Positions 36,447-46,497 of a stretch of 64,000 nt of DNA are shown piece by piece. The position numbers and the translations under genes are program-made. The DNA is from Neisseria dentiae (GTDB taxonomy: Bacteria > Pseudomonadota > Gammaproteobacteria > Burkholderiales > Neisseriaceae). The DNA lies in the NCBI RefSeq assembly GCF_024580525.1, contig NZ_JANIKQ010000011.1, positions 38,378 through 102,377 of the forward strand, in the 5' to 3' direction. The notes under the pieces were generated by a model. It saw only the letters and a program-made list of their open reading frames with translations, made no database searches and was not told the DNA's origin. Positions within the stretch are counted from its first letter, which is position 1. Each line of letters begins with the position of its first letter.

Positions 36447-36803
36447 ACAGGCGTTTTCAAGCCGATAAACTTCAAGCCGGGGCTTACAAACCCGCCCCGG
36501 CTTGCGAAGCACTCATGTTATGCCCGGGCCTGGCCCGGGTATTTTGTTGGTTATGAAAGAAAAAAATTAAGAGCTGAGGCCTCTACAAAAATCCGTTTTA
36601 ATGCTGAATTTATATTTCGTCATACTCGGGCTTGACCCGAGTATCTGCCGTTTCCTTTAAAACAATAAGATGCTCGGGTAAAGCCCGAGCATGACGCAAG
36701 TGTTTTAAGGTGCCGAAAAGAATTTTGCAAAAGTCTCAGGCCGTCTGAAAAAATGTTTTCAGACGGCCTGTGGTTTGATAACGGCTGCGGCAAACCGATG
36801 AAA
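36447..36803. other. Intergenic region between the beta-helix gene and cysS
   Basis: No gene. A GC-rich hairpin CAAGCCGGGGC/GCCCCGGCTTG (36473-36504) follows the beta-helix gene and may terminate it, although no T tract follows. Then come a partial MITE end (36580), a two-arm palindromic element (36618-36696), a reversed MITE end (36724-36737) and a DUS-pair hairpin (36738-36769) at the 3-prime side of cysS. Confidence 0.7.
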
Positions 36804-38216
36804 CTACCCGCGCCGCCAAGTGGTGCCGCCGGCACCGTCTTCCAGAATAATGTTTTCGGCGTTGAGCAGATCGCGGATGCGGTCGGATTCGGCCCAGTTT
36901 TTTGCCGCACGCGCCTGTTTGCGCTGTTCGATTAAAGCGTCGATGTCTGCGTTGGAAAGGCCGTCTGAAACACCGCTGCCCTGCAAAAATGCCTGCGGAT
37001 CACGCTGCAACAGGCCGATGATGCCCGCCAGCGCTTTCAAATAACCGGCCAATTCGGCACTGTTGGTTTTGTTGACTTCGCCCGCCAGCTCGAACAGCAC
37101 CGCCATCGCTTCCACCGTGCCGAAATCATCGTTCATGGCGGCATAAAAACGGCGGGTGTAGTCGTTGCTGTCTTCACGCACGGCCACTTCGGCGGGCGGG
37201 GTGTTTTTCAGGGCGGTATAGAGGCGGGTGAGCGCGCCTTTGGCATCATCGAGATGCGCATCGGAATAATTCAGCGGGCTGCGGTAATGGGCGCGCAGGA
37301 TAAAAAAGCGCACCACTTCGGGATCGTATTGCTTGAGCACGTCGCGGATGGTGAAAAAATTGCCCAGCGATTTCGACATTTTTTCGCCGTCCACGCGGAT
37401 AAAACCGTTGTGCAGCCAATATTTCACATGGCTGGTTATGGTTTTGCCGTGCACCTCGTGGTGCAGGCAGGCACCGTGCGCACCCACGCTTTGGGCGATT
37501 TCGTTTTCGTGGTGCGGAAACTGCAAATCGGCGCCGCCGCCGTGGATATCAAACGTGTCGCCAAACAGCTCTTCACCCATCGCCGAGCATTCGATGTGCC
37601 AACCGGGGCGGCCTTTGCCCCACGGACTGTGCCAAGAATCGGCTTCGTTGGGCTTGGCGGCCTTCCACAATACAAAATCGAGCGGATCGCGCTTGAAGCC
37701 GTCCACCTCCACCCGTTCGCCCGCGCGCAGGTCGTCCAGCGACTTGCCCGACAACTGGCCGTAGGCGGCAAATTCGCGCACGGCGTAGTAAACATCGCCG
37801 TTTTCGGCAGGATACGCCTTGCCGTTGGCAATCAGCCGCTCAATCATGGCAATCATCTGGCCGACGTGTTCGGTGGCTTTCGGCTCGACATCGGGCCGCA
37901 GCACGCCCAGCGCGTCGGCGTCTTCGTTCATGGCCTGAATAAAGCGTGCGGTCAGCTCGCCGATGGTTTCGCCGTTTTCGGCGGCGCGGGCGATGATTTT
38001 GTCGTCGATATCGGTAATGTTGCGCACATAAGTGAGCGGATAGCCCTGCGCACGCAGCCAGCGTGCCACCATATCGAACACCACCATCACGCGGGCATGG
38101 CCGAGATGGCAGTAGTCATAAACCGTCATGCCGCAAACATACATACGCACGTTTTCGGGGTTGAGGGGGATAAAGGGTTCTTTTTGGCGGGTTAAGGTGT
38201 TGTAAACGGTCAGCAT
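36804..38216 (-). CDS. cysS: Cysteinyl-tRNA synthetase
   Basis: 470 residues, normal length. Class I signatures: [14 protein letters not shown] with the HLGH form of HIGH, and [12 protein letters not shown] as KMSKS. Zinc ligands are Cys in [10 protein letters not shown], Cys and His in WHIECSAM and a downstream HHENE. It charges tRNA-Cys in the cytoplasm. A DUS lies inside the gene at about 36958. Confidence 0.95.
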   Translation of the reverse strand: MLTVYNTLTRQKEPFIPLNPENVRMYVCGMTVYDYCHLGHARVMVVFDMVARWLRAQGYPLTYVRNITDIDDKIIARAAENGETIGELTARFIQAMNEDADALGVLRPDVEPKATEHVGQMIAMIERLIANGKAYPAENGDVYYAVREFAAYGQLSGKSLDDLRAGERVEVDGFKRDPLDFVLWKAAKPNEADSWHSPWGKGRPGWHIECSAMGEELFGDTFDIHGGGADLQFPHHENEIAQSVGAHGACLHHEVHGKTITSHVKYWLHNGFIRVDGEKMSKSLGNFFTIRDVLKQYDPEVVRFFILRAHYRSPLNYSDAHLDDAKGALTRLYTALKNTPPAEVAVREDSNDYTRRFYAAMNDDFGTVEAMAVLFELAGEVNKTNSAELAGYLKALAGIIGLLQRDPQAFLQGSGVSDGLSNADIDALIEQRKQARAAKNWAESDRIRDLLNAENIILEDGAGGTTWRRG

Positions 38217-38318
38217 AGATAAATTCTTGATTATGATACCCGGCAGGCGTGAGCCTGCCGCATGGTTAAATGATTATACAGGCTTGTGCCCGTACATATT
38301 TTTCAGACAGCCTGTTAT

Positions 38319-38690
38319 TTATTTCACCAACCTCCAGCCGCCTTCTTCGCGCAACAGGCGGATTTTGCCGTCGCGCGAGGCATAGCCGCCTTTTACGCTT
38401 TCCAAAATAGTGTTTTCCGGCACGCCGGAGGCGAACACTTCGGCGCGGGATTTGTCGTCCGACAGCAGCACATACACCGCCAGCGTGTCGTTATCGGGGT
38501 CGGCGAATTTGATGTCGGGGTTGTCGAACGGTTGGATACACTGCTGTTTCAACACCGACCAGCTTTGCCCTGCCGAAGCAATACAGCCGTGCGCATCGCG
38601 GTCGCCGCCGGTTACGGGAACGGTTTCAAACGGTGAAGAAGTGCAGGCCGCCAGTGCGGCGGCAAGCAGGGTGGGTGTGATTTTTTTCAT
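38319..38690 (-). CDS. Small conserved-looking lipoprotein
   Basis: 123 residues from Met 38690. The signal peptide MKKITPTLLAAALAACTSS has the lipobox LAAC (Cys16). The mature part has two Cys residues (HGCIASAGQ and KQQCIQPF) that may form a disulfide, then a short beta-rich region ending LREEGGWRLVK. It is probably periplasmic and membrane-anchored. I recognise no named family. Confidence 0.7.
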   Translation of the reverse strand: MKKITPTLLAAALAACTSSPFETVPVTGGDRDAHGCIASAGQSWSVLKQQCIQPFDNPDIKFADPDNDTLAVYVLLSDDKSRAEVFASGVPENTILESVKGGYASRDGKIRLLREEGGWRLVK

Positions 38691-38775
38691 GTGCGGCTTT
38701 CTTGATTCGGCTTGCTTTGTTCTCAACAATACTTTTTATATTCGATAACGAAGCAACTTAATAATCAAAGTACAC

Positions 38776-38807
38776 GTGTCATACTCGTGCTTGACCCGAG
38801 TTATGAC
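38776..38807. repeat. Degenerate CGTCATACTCGGG palindrome
   Basis: TGTCATACTCGTGCTTGACC...GAGTTATGACGG, a changed copy of the window-wide repeat. A DUS-pair hairpin follows (38843-38871) at the end of the GNAT gene. Confidence 0.6.
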
Positions 38808-38889
38808 GGAACGGTTATTAAGTAAGTGGTCTTGCTATATACAGGCCGTCTGAAAATCTTTCAGACGGCCTGAAGTTTAACATTATCCG

Positions 38890-39336
38890 TTAGGGAAAGT
38901 CTTTCCGATATTGCACCATATCAGTTTGGCGCGCTATCTGATTATAGAGCGACTGCGCAGCCAGGTTATTTTTATCGGTAACCCAATATACGCGGTTAAA
39001 CCCCTCCGCTTCGGCGAAACGGTAAACGGCCCCGATCAGGCTGCGCGCCGCACCCTGCCTGCGGCATCCCGCGTCAACAAACAAATCTTCGAGATAGCAG
39101 CATTTGCTGATATTCCAAGTGTTCGAGTGGATAACGATATGCGCGAACCCAACCAACCGGTTATCGGCATCGAATGCGCCGAAACCCTTTACATCGGCCG
39201 ACCGCATGATGCTCTGCCATGTGTTGCGGGTGGTTTCTCCACTCAATACGGCACGGTAAAAATCGAGATAAGCCTGCCACAACGGCAGCCATGCGGTCTC
39301 ATCATCGGGTGCGAGCAGGCGTACGGTAACAGACAT
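38890..39336 (-). CDS. GNAT-family N-acetyltransferase
   Basis: 148 residues from ATG 39336, which follows ACAGGAGAGAAA; the longer frame was rejected. The acetyl-CoA-binding motif A is YLEDLFVDAGCRRQGAARSLIGAV (around residues 82-105), with the R/Q-x-x-G-x-A pattern, followed by YWVTDKNNLAAQSLYNQ, the usual motif B. The substrate, an amine of a small molecule or protein, is unknown. Confidence 0.85.
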   Translation of the reverse strand: MSVTVRLLAPDDETAWLPLWQAYLDFYRAVLSGETTRNTWQSIMRSADVKGFGAFDADNRLVGFAHIVIHSNTWNISKCCYLEDLFVDAGCRRQGAARSLIGAVYRFAEAEGFNRVYWVTDKNNLAAQSLYNQIARQTDMVQYRKDFP

Positions 39337-39493
39337 TTTCTCTCCTGTTAGGTTGGGGCTGATCCGGCGGATTTTAACACCCAAAGCGGCAAACGGTTTA
39401 CCTTGGCGGCGGATTCGGCCTACAATAGCGGCGTTTTCGTGCAATTTTTAAGAAAACCCGTTTTTCACATCATCAACACAGGAGCACTTCATT

Positions 39494-40111
39494 ATGGCCG
39501 TTTTAGTTAGCAAACCCGCCCCGTTTTTCCATGATGCCGATAAAAAATTCTCTGCCGTTTTGGGCAACGGCGAAGTGGTGGACAACTTCAGCTTTGCCGA
39601 AGCCGCCAAAGGCAAATACGCCGTGGTGTTTTTCTATCCGCTGGACTTCACTTTCGTGTGCCCGTCTGAAATCATCGCCCACGACCACCGCGTGGAAGAG
39701 TTTAAAAAACGCAACGTCGAAGTGTTTTCCGTGTCGATTGACAGCCAGTTCACCCACGCCGCATGGCGCAACACGCCGGTAAACCAGGGCGGCATCGGCC
39801 CGGTGAAATTCACCATGGTGGCCGACGTGGCGCACGAGCTGGTGAAAGCCTACGATGTCGAAAGCGAAGGCGGCGTGGCTTTCCGCGGCTCGTTCTTAAT
39901 CGACAAAAACGGCATCGTGCAGCACCAAGTAGTAAACAACCTGCCCTTGGGCCGCAATGTCGACGAAATGCTGCGTATGGTGGATGCGCTGCAATTTACC
40001 GAAGAGCACGGCGAAGTATGCCCCGCCGGCTGGAACAAAGGCGACAAAGGCATGAAAGCCGATGCGCAAGGCGTGGCCGCCTATTTGTCGGAAGCTGCCG
40101 ACAAGCTGTAA
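39494..40111 (+). CDS. 2-Cys peroxiredoxin (AhpC/Prx1 type)
   Basis: 205 residues. The peroxidatic Cys is in FYPLDFTFVCPSE (residue about 56) and the resolving Cys in GEVCPAGW near the C-terminus, the typical 2-Cys Prx pair; GSFLIDKNGIVQHQVVNNLPLGRN lies between. It reduces hydrogen peroxide and organic peroxides in the cytoplasm, recycled by thioredoxin or an AhpF-type reductase not seen here. The start has ACAGGAGCAC upstream. Confidence 0.9.
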   Translation: MAVLVSKPAPFFHDADKKFSAVLGNGEVVDNFSFAEAAKGKYAVVFFYPLDFTFVCPSEIIAHDHRVEEFKKRNVEVFSVSIDSQFTHAAWRNTPVNQGGIGPVKFTMVADVAHELVKAYDVESEGGVAFRGSFLIDKNGIVQHQVVNNLPLGRNVDEMLRMVDALQFTEEHGEVCPAGWNKGDKGMKADAQGVAAYLSEAADKL

Positions 40112-40684
40112 ACCGGCTTATCGAAAACGGGGCGAACCGTCAAGGTTTGCCCCGTTTGCTTTTGCGGGGGGAACGGGGTGATAACCCGTGCGCAATCCGC
40201 TTCGCTTAGGCGGATATAACGGCCATAAACTTTTATGATGTTTTTTGGGGTTTTACCGAAGACACCAGCCGGAGACCTTTGCAAAATTCTTTTCGAAACC
40301 TTGGTAGTCAGAAAGCGTTGCGGTATTTTTGGTTAAAATCCGCATCTGCGGCGTTAGGTAGCGTAGCGGACTTGCGAAGCTAAAATGCTCGCAAGGTGTT
40401 CAACCTTGCTGCGCCTTTTGCCTTGCATACGCGTTTTTTGCCTCAAAAAACGCTTGGTTGGTTAAATGTCGACAGCCCTTGGCATCTGAGGATTTTCCCT
40501 CAAAAAACCGCTTCGCAAGCTTTCTGACTACACTCCCTAAGCAACCATTCCGTCATGCTCGGGCTTGACCCGAGCATCTTTTTGTTTCAAAAGAAATAAC
40601 AGATACCCGGGCCAAGCCCGGGTATGACGAAGCATAAATAAATTCAGTATGGAAACGTATTTTTGCAAAGATACCAGCCTGCCT
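40112..40684. other. Repeat-rich intergenic region with a 228-bp inverted-repeat element
   Basis: No gene. A MITE-type end GGAGACCTTTGCAAAATT (40270) faces TATTTTTGCAAAGATACC (about 40660). Between them are a 228-bp element bounded by GTAGTCAGAAAGC / GCTTTCTGACTAC (40304-40531) and a two-arm palindromic element (40551-40629). Confidence 0.7.
40304..40531. repeat. 228-bp element with GTAGTCAGAAAGC inverted ends
   Basis: Left end GTAGTCAGAAAGCGTTGCGG, right end CCGCTTCGCAAGCTTTCTGACTAC read on the same strand: the outer 13 bases are perfect inverted repeats. No coding capacity and no second copy in this window. Possibly another small non-autonomous element. Confidence 0.5.
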
Positions 40685-41899
<1,215 letters not shown>

Positions 41900-41959
41900 T
41901 TAAACGGATGAATATTATAAAGGATACGCCGGCAGGCCGTCTGAAAGATTTTCCTGCAC

Positions 41960-42706
41960 CTACCCCAAATCACGCTGCTTTTCGCTCAGCTTGCGGTGGA
42001 TATTGCGGGCGATGGCCTGGCGGTCGGGGCCGGAGGGTACGGGGTCGAGAAAATACAGTTCGGCCACGCCGCCGGGCTGGCTGATAATCATGCGGATAGA
42101 CTGTATCAGGCTGATGTCGCCGTAGTAGGCCATGGCTGGGTTGGGGCTGCTGCCGTCGGGGTTGGGGTAGCGGCACAGCACCGGTATCAGCGGCACGTCC
42201 GCTTCGTAGGCCGCCTGGAAAAAGCTGGTTTTAAACGGCAGGATTTCGCGGCCTTCGGTGCTGGTGCCTTCGGGGAACAGGGTAACGGTGTCGCCGTTTT
42301 TGAGGGCTTCGGTAACGTGGCGGATTTTTTCGCTGTTGCCTTCGGTGCCTTTGTTGCGGGTAACGTAAACGGTTTGCGCCTGCGTGGCCAGATAACCTAC
42401 CACCGGCCATTTGGCCACGTCGTCTTTGGCAACGAAGCGCCCGGGGAAGGCGCCGTTAACGGCCATGATGTCGAGCCAGGAAATATGGTTGCTGATCATC
42501 ATCTGCCCCCGCCCCGCTTCGGGCAGCCTGCCGTAGGTTTCGAGCTTCAGGCCGCAGGAGGCGAGCACGCGCAGCGACCATAGCTGTATGGCGCGCAGCT
42601 TGCGCTGTTTGCTGTAGAAGGGGAAAAGGAAAAACATTTCGGCCATGCCGTAGAGCAGGCAGATGCCGATGCAGAGCAGGCGGAAAACGGTGCGCAGGGT
42701 GGTCAT
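41960..42706 (-). CDS. 1-acyl-glycerol-3-phosphate (PlsC/OlsA-type) acyltransferase
   Basis: 248 residues. One N-terminal membrane segment (LLCIGICLLYGMAEMFFLFPF), then the acyltransferase motif NHISWLD (H-x4-D, about residue 93) and FPEGTSTEG as the glycerophosphate-binding block; YVTRNKGTEGN lies between. It acylates a lysolipid at the inner membrane. The gene upstream on the same strand is an OlsB-like N-acyltransferase, so this could be OlsA, which completes ornithine lipid, or a plain PlsC. Sequence alone does not separate the two. Confidence 0.85.
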   Translation of the reverse strand: MTTLRTVFRLLCIGICLLYGMAEMFFLFPFYSKQRKLRAIQLWSLRVLASCGLKLETYGRLPEAGRGQMMISNHISWLDIMAVNGAFPGRFVAKDDVAKWPVVGYLATQAQTVYVTRNKGTEGNSEKIRHVTEALKNGDTVTLFPEGTSTEGREILPFKTSFFQAAYEADVPLIPVLCRYPNPDGSSPNPAMAYYGDISLIQSIRMIISQPGGVAELYFLDPVPSGPDRQAIARNIHRKLSEKQRDLG

Positions 42707-42820
42707 GGTATGAGTAAAACAGATTTGTGTTGCGGTTTTGTTATCGGGGCCGTCTGAAAGGTTTCCGGCATGTGCAAGCAGCTGCGTTTCGCCGGCTCGG
42801 GCTTTCAGACGGCCTGTTTT

Positions 42821-43573
42821 TCAGATTTTAGGTGCGAAGCGTTGCAGGTAGCGGTCGTTGAGCCGGGTGATGTCCATCAGAATCAGCACGTCGGCGCAGT
42901 TGAAGGCTTCATCAACGCACGGTTCGCCGCAAAACCAGGCGCCGGCTTTGAGATAACCTTTAATCAGCGACGGGCATTCGGGATTGGCTGCGGGGGTGAG
43001 CTTATCCCATTTCAGCGGGTTGAGCGGACGCACGCGCCATTGCTCGGGCGCCAAGTGTTTTTCTTTCAGTACATGATACAGCCCGGCCGCTTCGTGGCCG
43101 CCGTCGGCGGTGCTGATGCTGCCGCAGCCGATCATAAAGCGCAGGTTTTCGTCGCGCATGAATTTCACAAGGCCCGACCACAGCAGCATAATCAGGCCGC
43201 CGTGGCGGTAGTCGGGGTGGATGCAGGCGCGGCCCAACTCTACGGTTTGCGGCAGAATATCGTGCAGCGGGGAGAGGTCAAATTCGTGTTCGCTATACCA
43301 CGAGCCGACGGCGCGGGCGGCTTCTTCGGTAATCAGGCGGTAGCAGCCCACCACTTCGCCGGTGGCTTCGTCGAAAGCGAGCAGGTGGTGGCAGTGTTGG
43401 TCGTATTCGTCGGTATCCAAACCGTTGCTGCTTTGGATATCTGCACCCAACTCGCCGGCAAACACTTGGTAGCGCAAGCGTTGCGCGGCTTCGATTTCCT
43501 GCCGGTTTTCGGCCAGGCGCACGCTCAGGCCGATTTTGGGGCCGGTGGTGTTGAAACGGCTGGTTTGCGGCAT
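42821..43573 (-). CDS. olsB: GNAT-fold N-acyltransferase, OlsB-like
   Basis: 250 residues from ATG 43573; a TTG at 43591 gives six extra residues and was not used. The pattern fits the Acetyltransf_5/OlsB family: LRYQVFAGELGA near the N-terminus, DQHCHHLLAFDEATGEVVGCYRL, VELGRACIHPDYRHGGLIMLLWSGL (acyl-ACP-binding loop) and FMIGCGSI. OlsB transfers 3-hydroxyacyl from ACP to the alpha-amine of ornithine. The plsC/olsA-like gene lies 114 bp downstream on the same strand, as in olsBA operons. The amino acid acylated here is inferred, not seen. Confidence 0.75.
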   Translation of the reverse strand: MPQTSRFNTTGPKIGLSVRLAENRQEIEAAQRLRYQVFAGELGADIQSSNGLDTDEYDQHCHHLLAFDEATGEVVGCYRLITEEAARAVGSWYSEHEFDLSPLHDILPQTVELGRACIHPDYRHGGLIMLLWSGLVKFMRDENLRFMIGCGSISTADGGHEAAGLYHVLKEKHLAPEQWRVRPLNPLKWDKLTPAANPECPSLIKGYLKAGAWFCGEPCVDEAFNCADVLILMDITRLNDRYLQRFAPKI

Positions 43574-43791
43574 AAAAAACCCGTGTATCAAAAATAAGGC
43601 GCAAAGTATAGCAGAGGGTATAAATTAAGTAACCGATTAATTTAGCTGACAGAAGCAGCTTAGGCCGTCTGAAAGCGGCGTTTTCAGACGGCCTGCCCGC
43701 TTTGATACGGCTGCGCAATCGGTTCATAATAACGGCTGCGATTGTGGCGGATACGCCCCACCCTATCCCTCAAACCGGCAGGCTCTTGGCT

Positions 43792-45183
43792 ATGAACACC
43801 GATTTCACCACCCGTTACCGCATCTTGAAGCATAAAACCATTCATAAAATCCGGCAGACCCAGCGGCTGTCGCGCAAAACCGTTGCCTTCGCCTTTCTGC
43901 TGGCGGGCGCGGCACTGGTGGCGTTGGTGTCGCTGCTGTTCGCCCACATGGCCGACTTCGCGCTGGAGCAAAACGCGCTGCTGGTTAGAAAATACCCGTG
44001 GTTTGCCTGGGTGGCGCTGCCGCTGGGGCTGCCGCTGATTGTGTGGCTGACGCGCCGTTTTGCGCCCTATACGGCCGGCAGCGGCATCCCGCAGGTGCTG
44101 GCTTCGCTGTCGCTGCCCTACGGCGCGCAGAAACTGCGCCTGCTGACGCTGGGGCAGACCATGCTGAAAATCCCGTTTACCTTTTTGGGTATGCTGGCGG
44201 GCGCATCTATCGGTCGCGAAGGGCCGTCGGTGCAGGTGGGCGCAGCGGTGATGGCGGCATGGGGCGCGTGGTGTAAAAAACACAACCTGGCTTTTAAAGG
44301 CATGCAGGAAAACGATCTGATTGCCGCAGGCGCGGCGGGCGGCTTGGCCGCAGCGTTCAACGCGCCGCTGGCAGGCGTGGTGTTTGCCATCGAAGAATTG
44401 GGGCGCGGCGTGATGCTGCGCTGGGAGCGGCAGATTTTTATCGGCGTGCTGGCGGCCGGTTTCATCCAAGTGGCCATACAGGGCAACAACCCTTATTTTT
44501 CAGGCTTTCACGGCACGCAGCTCAACCATATGCTTGCCTGGGTGCTGCTATGCGGCTTGATTTGCGGCGTGGCGGGCGGCCTGTTTGCGCGGCTGCTCTA
44601 TAAAGGCGCGGCGGCTTTTGCGCCCGAGCGGTGGCGTGGCCTGATACGCCGCCATCCCGTGCTCTTGGCCGCCATCATCGGCCTGCTTCTGGCCGCCATC
44701 GGCACGCTTTATCAGGGGCAGACCTTCGGCACGGGCTATCACGAAGCCTCCGGCGCACTGCGGCGCATGTATGAAGCTCCCGCCGGCGTGGCGCTGGCCA
44801 AATGGGCGGCCACCGTTCTTTCTTATTGGGCAGGCATTCCCGGCGGCATCTTCACCCCCTCGCTCACCGTCGGCGCCATGCTGGGCCAGCATATCGCCGA
44901 CATCGCCGGCCTGCAAACCGGCATCAACGTGCTGGTGTTAATCTGCATGACCGCATTTCTGGCCGCCGCCACCCAATCTCCGCTCACCGCCAGCGTGGTG
45001 GTGATGGAAATGACAGGCGGACAGAATCTGTTGTTTTGGCTGCTGATTGGTGCTATTTTTGCATCTCAGGTGTCGCGCCAGTTTTCCCCCAAGCCGTTTT
45101 ACCATGCGGCAGGCGCACGTTACCGGCAGCGTGTTCAGGAAGAAAACGCCGCCCAACAGGCTGTTTCCAAGGAGACCTTATAA
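43792..45183 (+). CDS. ClC-family chloride/proton antiporter
   Basis: 463 residues from ATG 43792; the longer open frame starts in repeat-rich leader. About 11 helices. Selectivity motifs: GSGIPQ, GREGPSVQ with the gating Glu, and GIFTPSLTVGAM; IEELGRG holds the internal Glu that in the E. coli protein (Glu203) marks proton coupling. It therefore looks like an antiporter rather than a channel, probably for acid resistance. Its stop abuts the argJ start, with the argJ ribosome-binding site AAGGAG inside its last codons. Confidence 0.9.
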   Translation: MNTDFTTRYRILKHKTIHKIRQTQRLSRKTVAFAFLLAGAALVALVSLLFAHMADFALEQNALLVRKYPWFAWVALPLGLPLIVWLTRRFAPYTAGSGIPQVLASLSLPYGAQKLRLLTLGQTMLKIPFTFLGMLAGASIGREGPSVQVGAAVMAAWGAWCKKHNLAFKGMQENDLIAAGAAGGLAAAFNAPLAGVVFAIEELGRGVMLRWERQIFIGVLAAGFIQVAIQGNNPYFSGFHGTQLNHMLAWVLLCGLICGVAGGLFARLLYKGAAAFAPERWRGLIRRHPVLLAAIIGLLLAAIGTLYQGQTFGTGYHEASGALRRMYEAPAGVALAKWAATVLSYWAGIPGGIFTPSLTVGAMLGQHIADIAGLQTGINVLVLICMTAFLAAATQSPLTASVVVMEMTGGQNLLFWLLIGAIFASQVSRQFSPKPFYHAAGARYRQRVQEENAAQQAVSKETL

Positions 45184-46404
45184 ATGGCAGTGAATTTAAA
45201 AGAAAAAAATGCGGAAGAATTGCTTACCATCGACGGCGTGCAGGTGTTCGTCGGGCAGGCGGGCGTGAAAAAACCCGACCACGACGACTTAACCCTGATT
45301 GTGCTCAACCGCAGCAACACCGTCGGCGCCGTGTTCACCCAAAACCGTTTCTGCGCCGCACCCGTTTATATCGCCAAAGAACACCTGGCCAACGAAAACG
45401 GCATCCGCGCGCTGGTTATCAACACCGGCAACGCCAACGCCGGCACCGGCGCGCAAGGCCGCGAAGACGCGCTGGCCGTGTGCCGCGCCGCCGCAGAACA
45501 AGTCGGCTGCGCACCCGAACAAGTGCTGCCGTTCTCCACCGGCGTGATTCTCGAACCGCTGCCCGCGCAGAAAATCACCGCCGCCCTGCCCGATGTGAAA
45601 CCCGTGCACTGGGACCGCGCCGCCCGCGCCATCATGACCACCGACACCGTGCCCAAAGCCGCCAGCCGCGAAGGCAGGGTGGGCAACAGCCACACCGTGC
45701 GCGCCACCGGCATCGCCAAAGGCTCCGGCATGATCTGCCCCAACATGGCCACCATGCTCGGCTTCATCGTGTGCGACGCCAAAGTTTCCCAACCCGTTTT
45801 ACAGATGCTCACGCAAGAAATAGCCGATTCATCGTTCAACGCCATCACCGTTGATGGCGACACCAGCACCAACGACAGCTTCGTGGTGGTGGCCACCGGC
45901 AAAAACGGCCAAAACGAAATCGACAACATCGCTGACCCGCGCTACGACCAACTGAAAGCCCTGCTCGCCGACCTCGCGCTCGAGCTGGCGCAGGCCATCG
46001 TGCGCGACGGCGAAGGCGCCACCAAATTCATCACCATTCGGGTGGAAAACGCCGCCAGCCGCGCCGAAGCCCGCCAAGTTGCCTATGCCGTCGCCCACTC
46101 GCCGCTGGTGAAAACCGCCTTTTTCGCCTCCGACCCCAACCTCGGCCGTCTGCTCGCCGCCATCGGCTATTCGGGGCTGGAAAACTTCGACACCGACAAA
46201 GTGCGCCTGTGGCTCGACGATGTTTTGGTTGCCGAAAATGGTGGCCGCGCCGCCGGCTACACCGAAGAGCAAGGCCAGGCCGTGATGAACCGTGCCGAAA
46301 TCACCGTGCGCATCGACTTGCAGCGCGGCCGCGAACGCGCCACCGTTTACACCTGTGATTTGTCGCACGAATATGTGTCGATTAATGCCGACTACCGCAG
46401 TTGA
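45184..46404 (+). CDS. argJ: Bifunctional ornithine acetyltransferase/N-acetylglutamate synthase
   Basis: 406 residues. The autoprocessing site is [16 protein letters not shown], where Thr in ATML becomes the nucleophile of the beta subunit. Other landmarks are [13 protein letters not shown] in the alpha part and [10 protein letters not shown] and GEGATKFI in the beta part. It transfers acetyl from N-acetylornithine to glutamate in the cyclic arginine pathway. It starts at the base after the ClC stop codon, behind AAGGAG, so the two are one transcript with tight coupling. Confidence 0.95.
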   Translation: MAVNLKEKNAEELLTIDGVQVFVGQAGVKKPDHDDLTLIVLNRSNTVGAVFTQNRFCAAPVYIAKEHLANENGIRALVINTGNANAGTGAQGREDALAVCRAAAEQVGCAPEQVLPFSTGVILEPLPAQKITAALPDVKPVHWDRAARAIMTTDTVPKAASREGRVGNSHTVRATGIAKGSGMICPNMATMLGFIVCDAKVSQPVLQMLTQEIADSSFNAITVDGDTSTNDSFVVVATGKNGQNEIDNIADPRYDQLKALLADLALELAQAIVRDGEGATKFITIRVENAASRAEARQVAYAVAHSPLVKTAFFASDPNLGRLLAAIGYSGLENFDTDKVRLWLDDVLVAENGGRAAGYTEEQGQAVMNRAEITVRIDLQRGRERATVYTCDLSHEYVSINADYRS

Positions 46405-46437
46405 TACAAATTAAACCCATAGTGCCAAATGCTTGAA

Positions 46438-46467
46438 AGGCCGTCTGAAAAAGTTTTCAGACGGCCT
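46438..46467. terminator. Bidirectional DUS-pair terminator
   Basis: AGGCCGTCTGAA and TTCAGACGGCCT around an AAGTT loop, between convergent argJ and dsbD. Confidence 0.75.
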
Positions 46468-46497
46468 ATTTGTCATTTCCGGCCAATTATCGCATGG

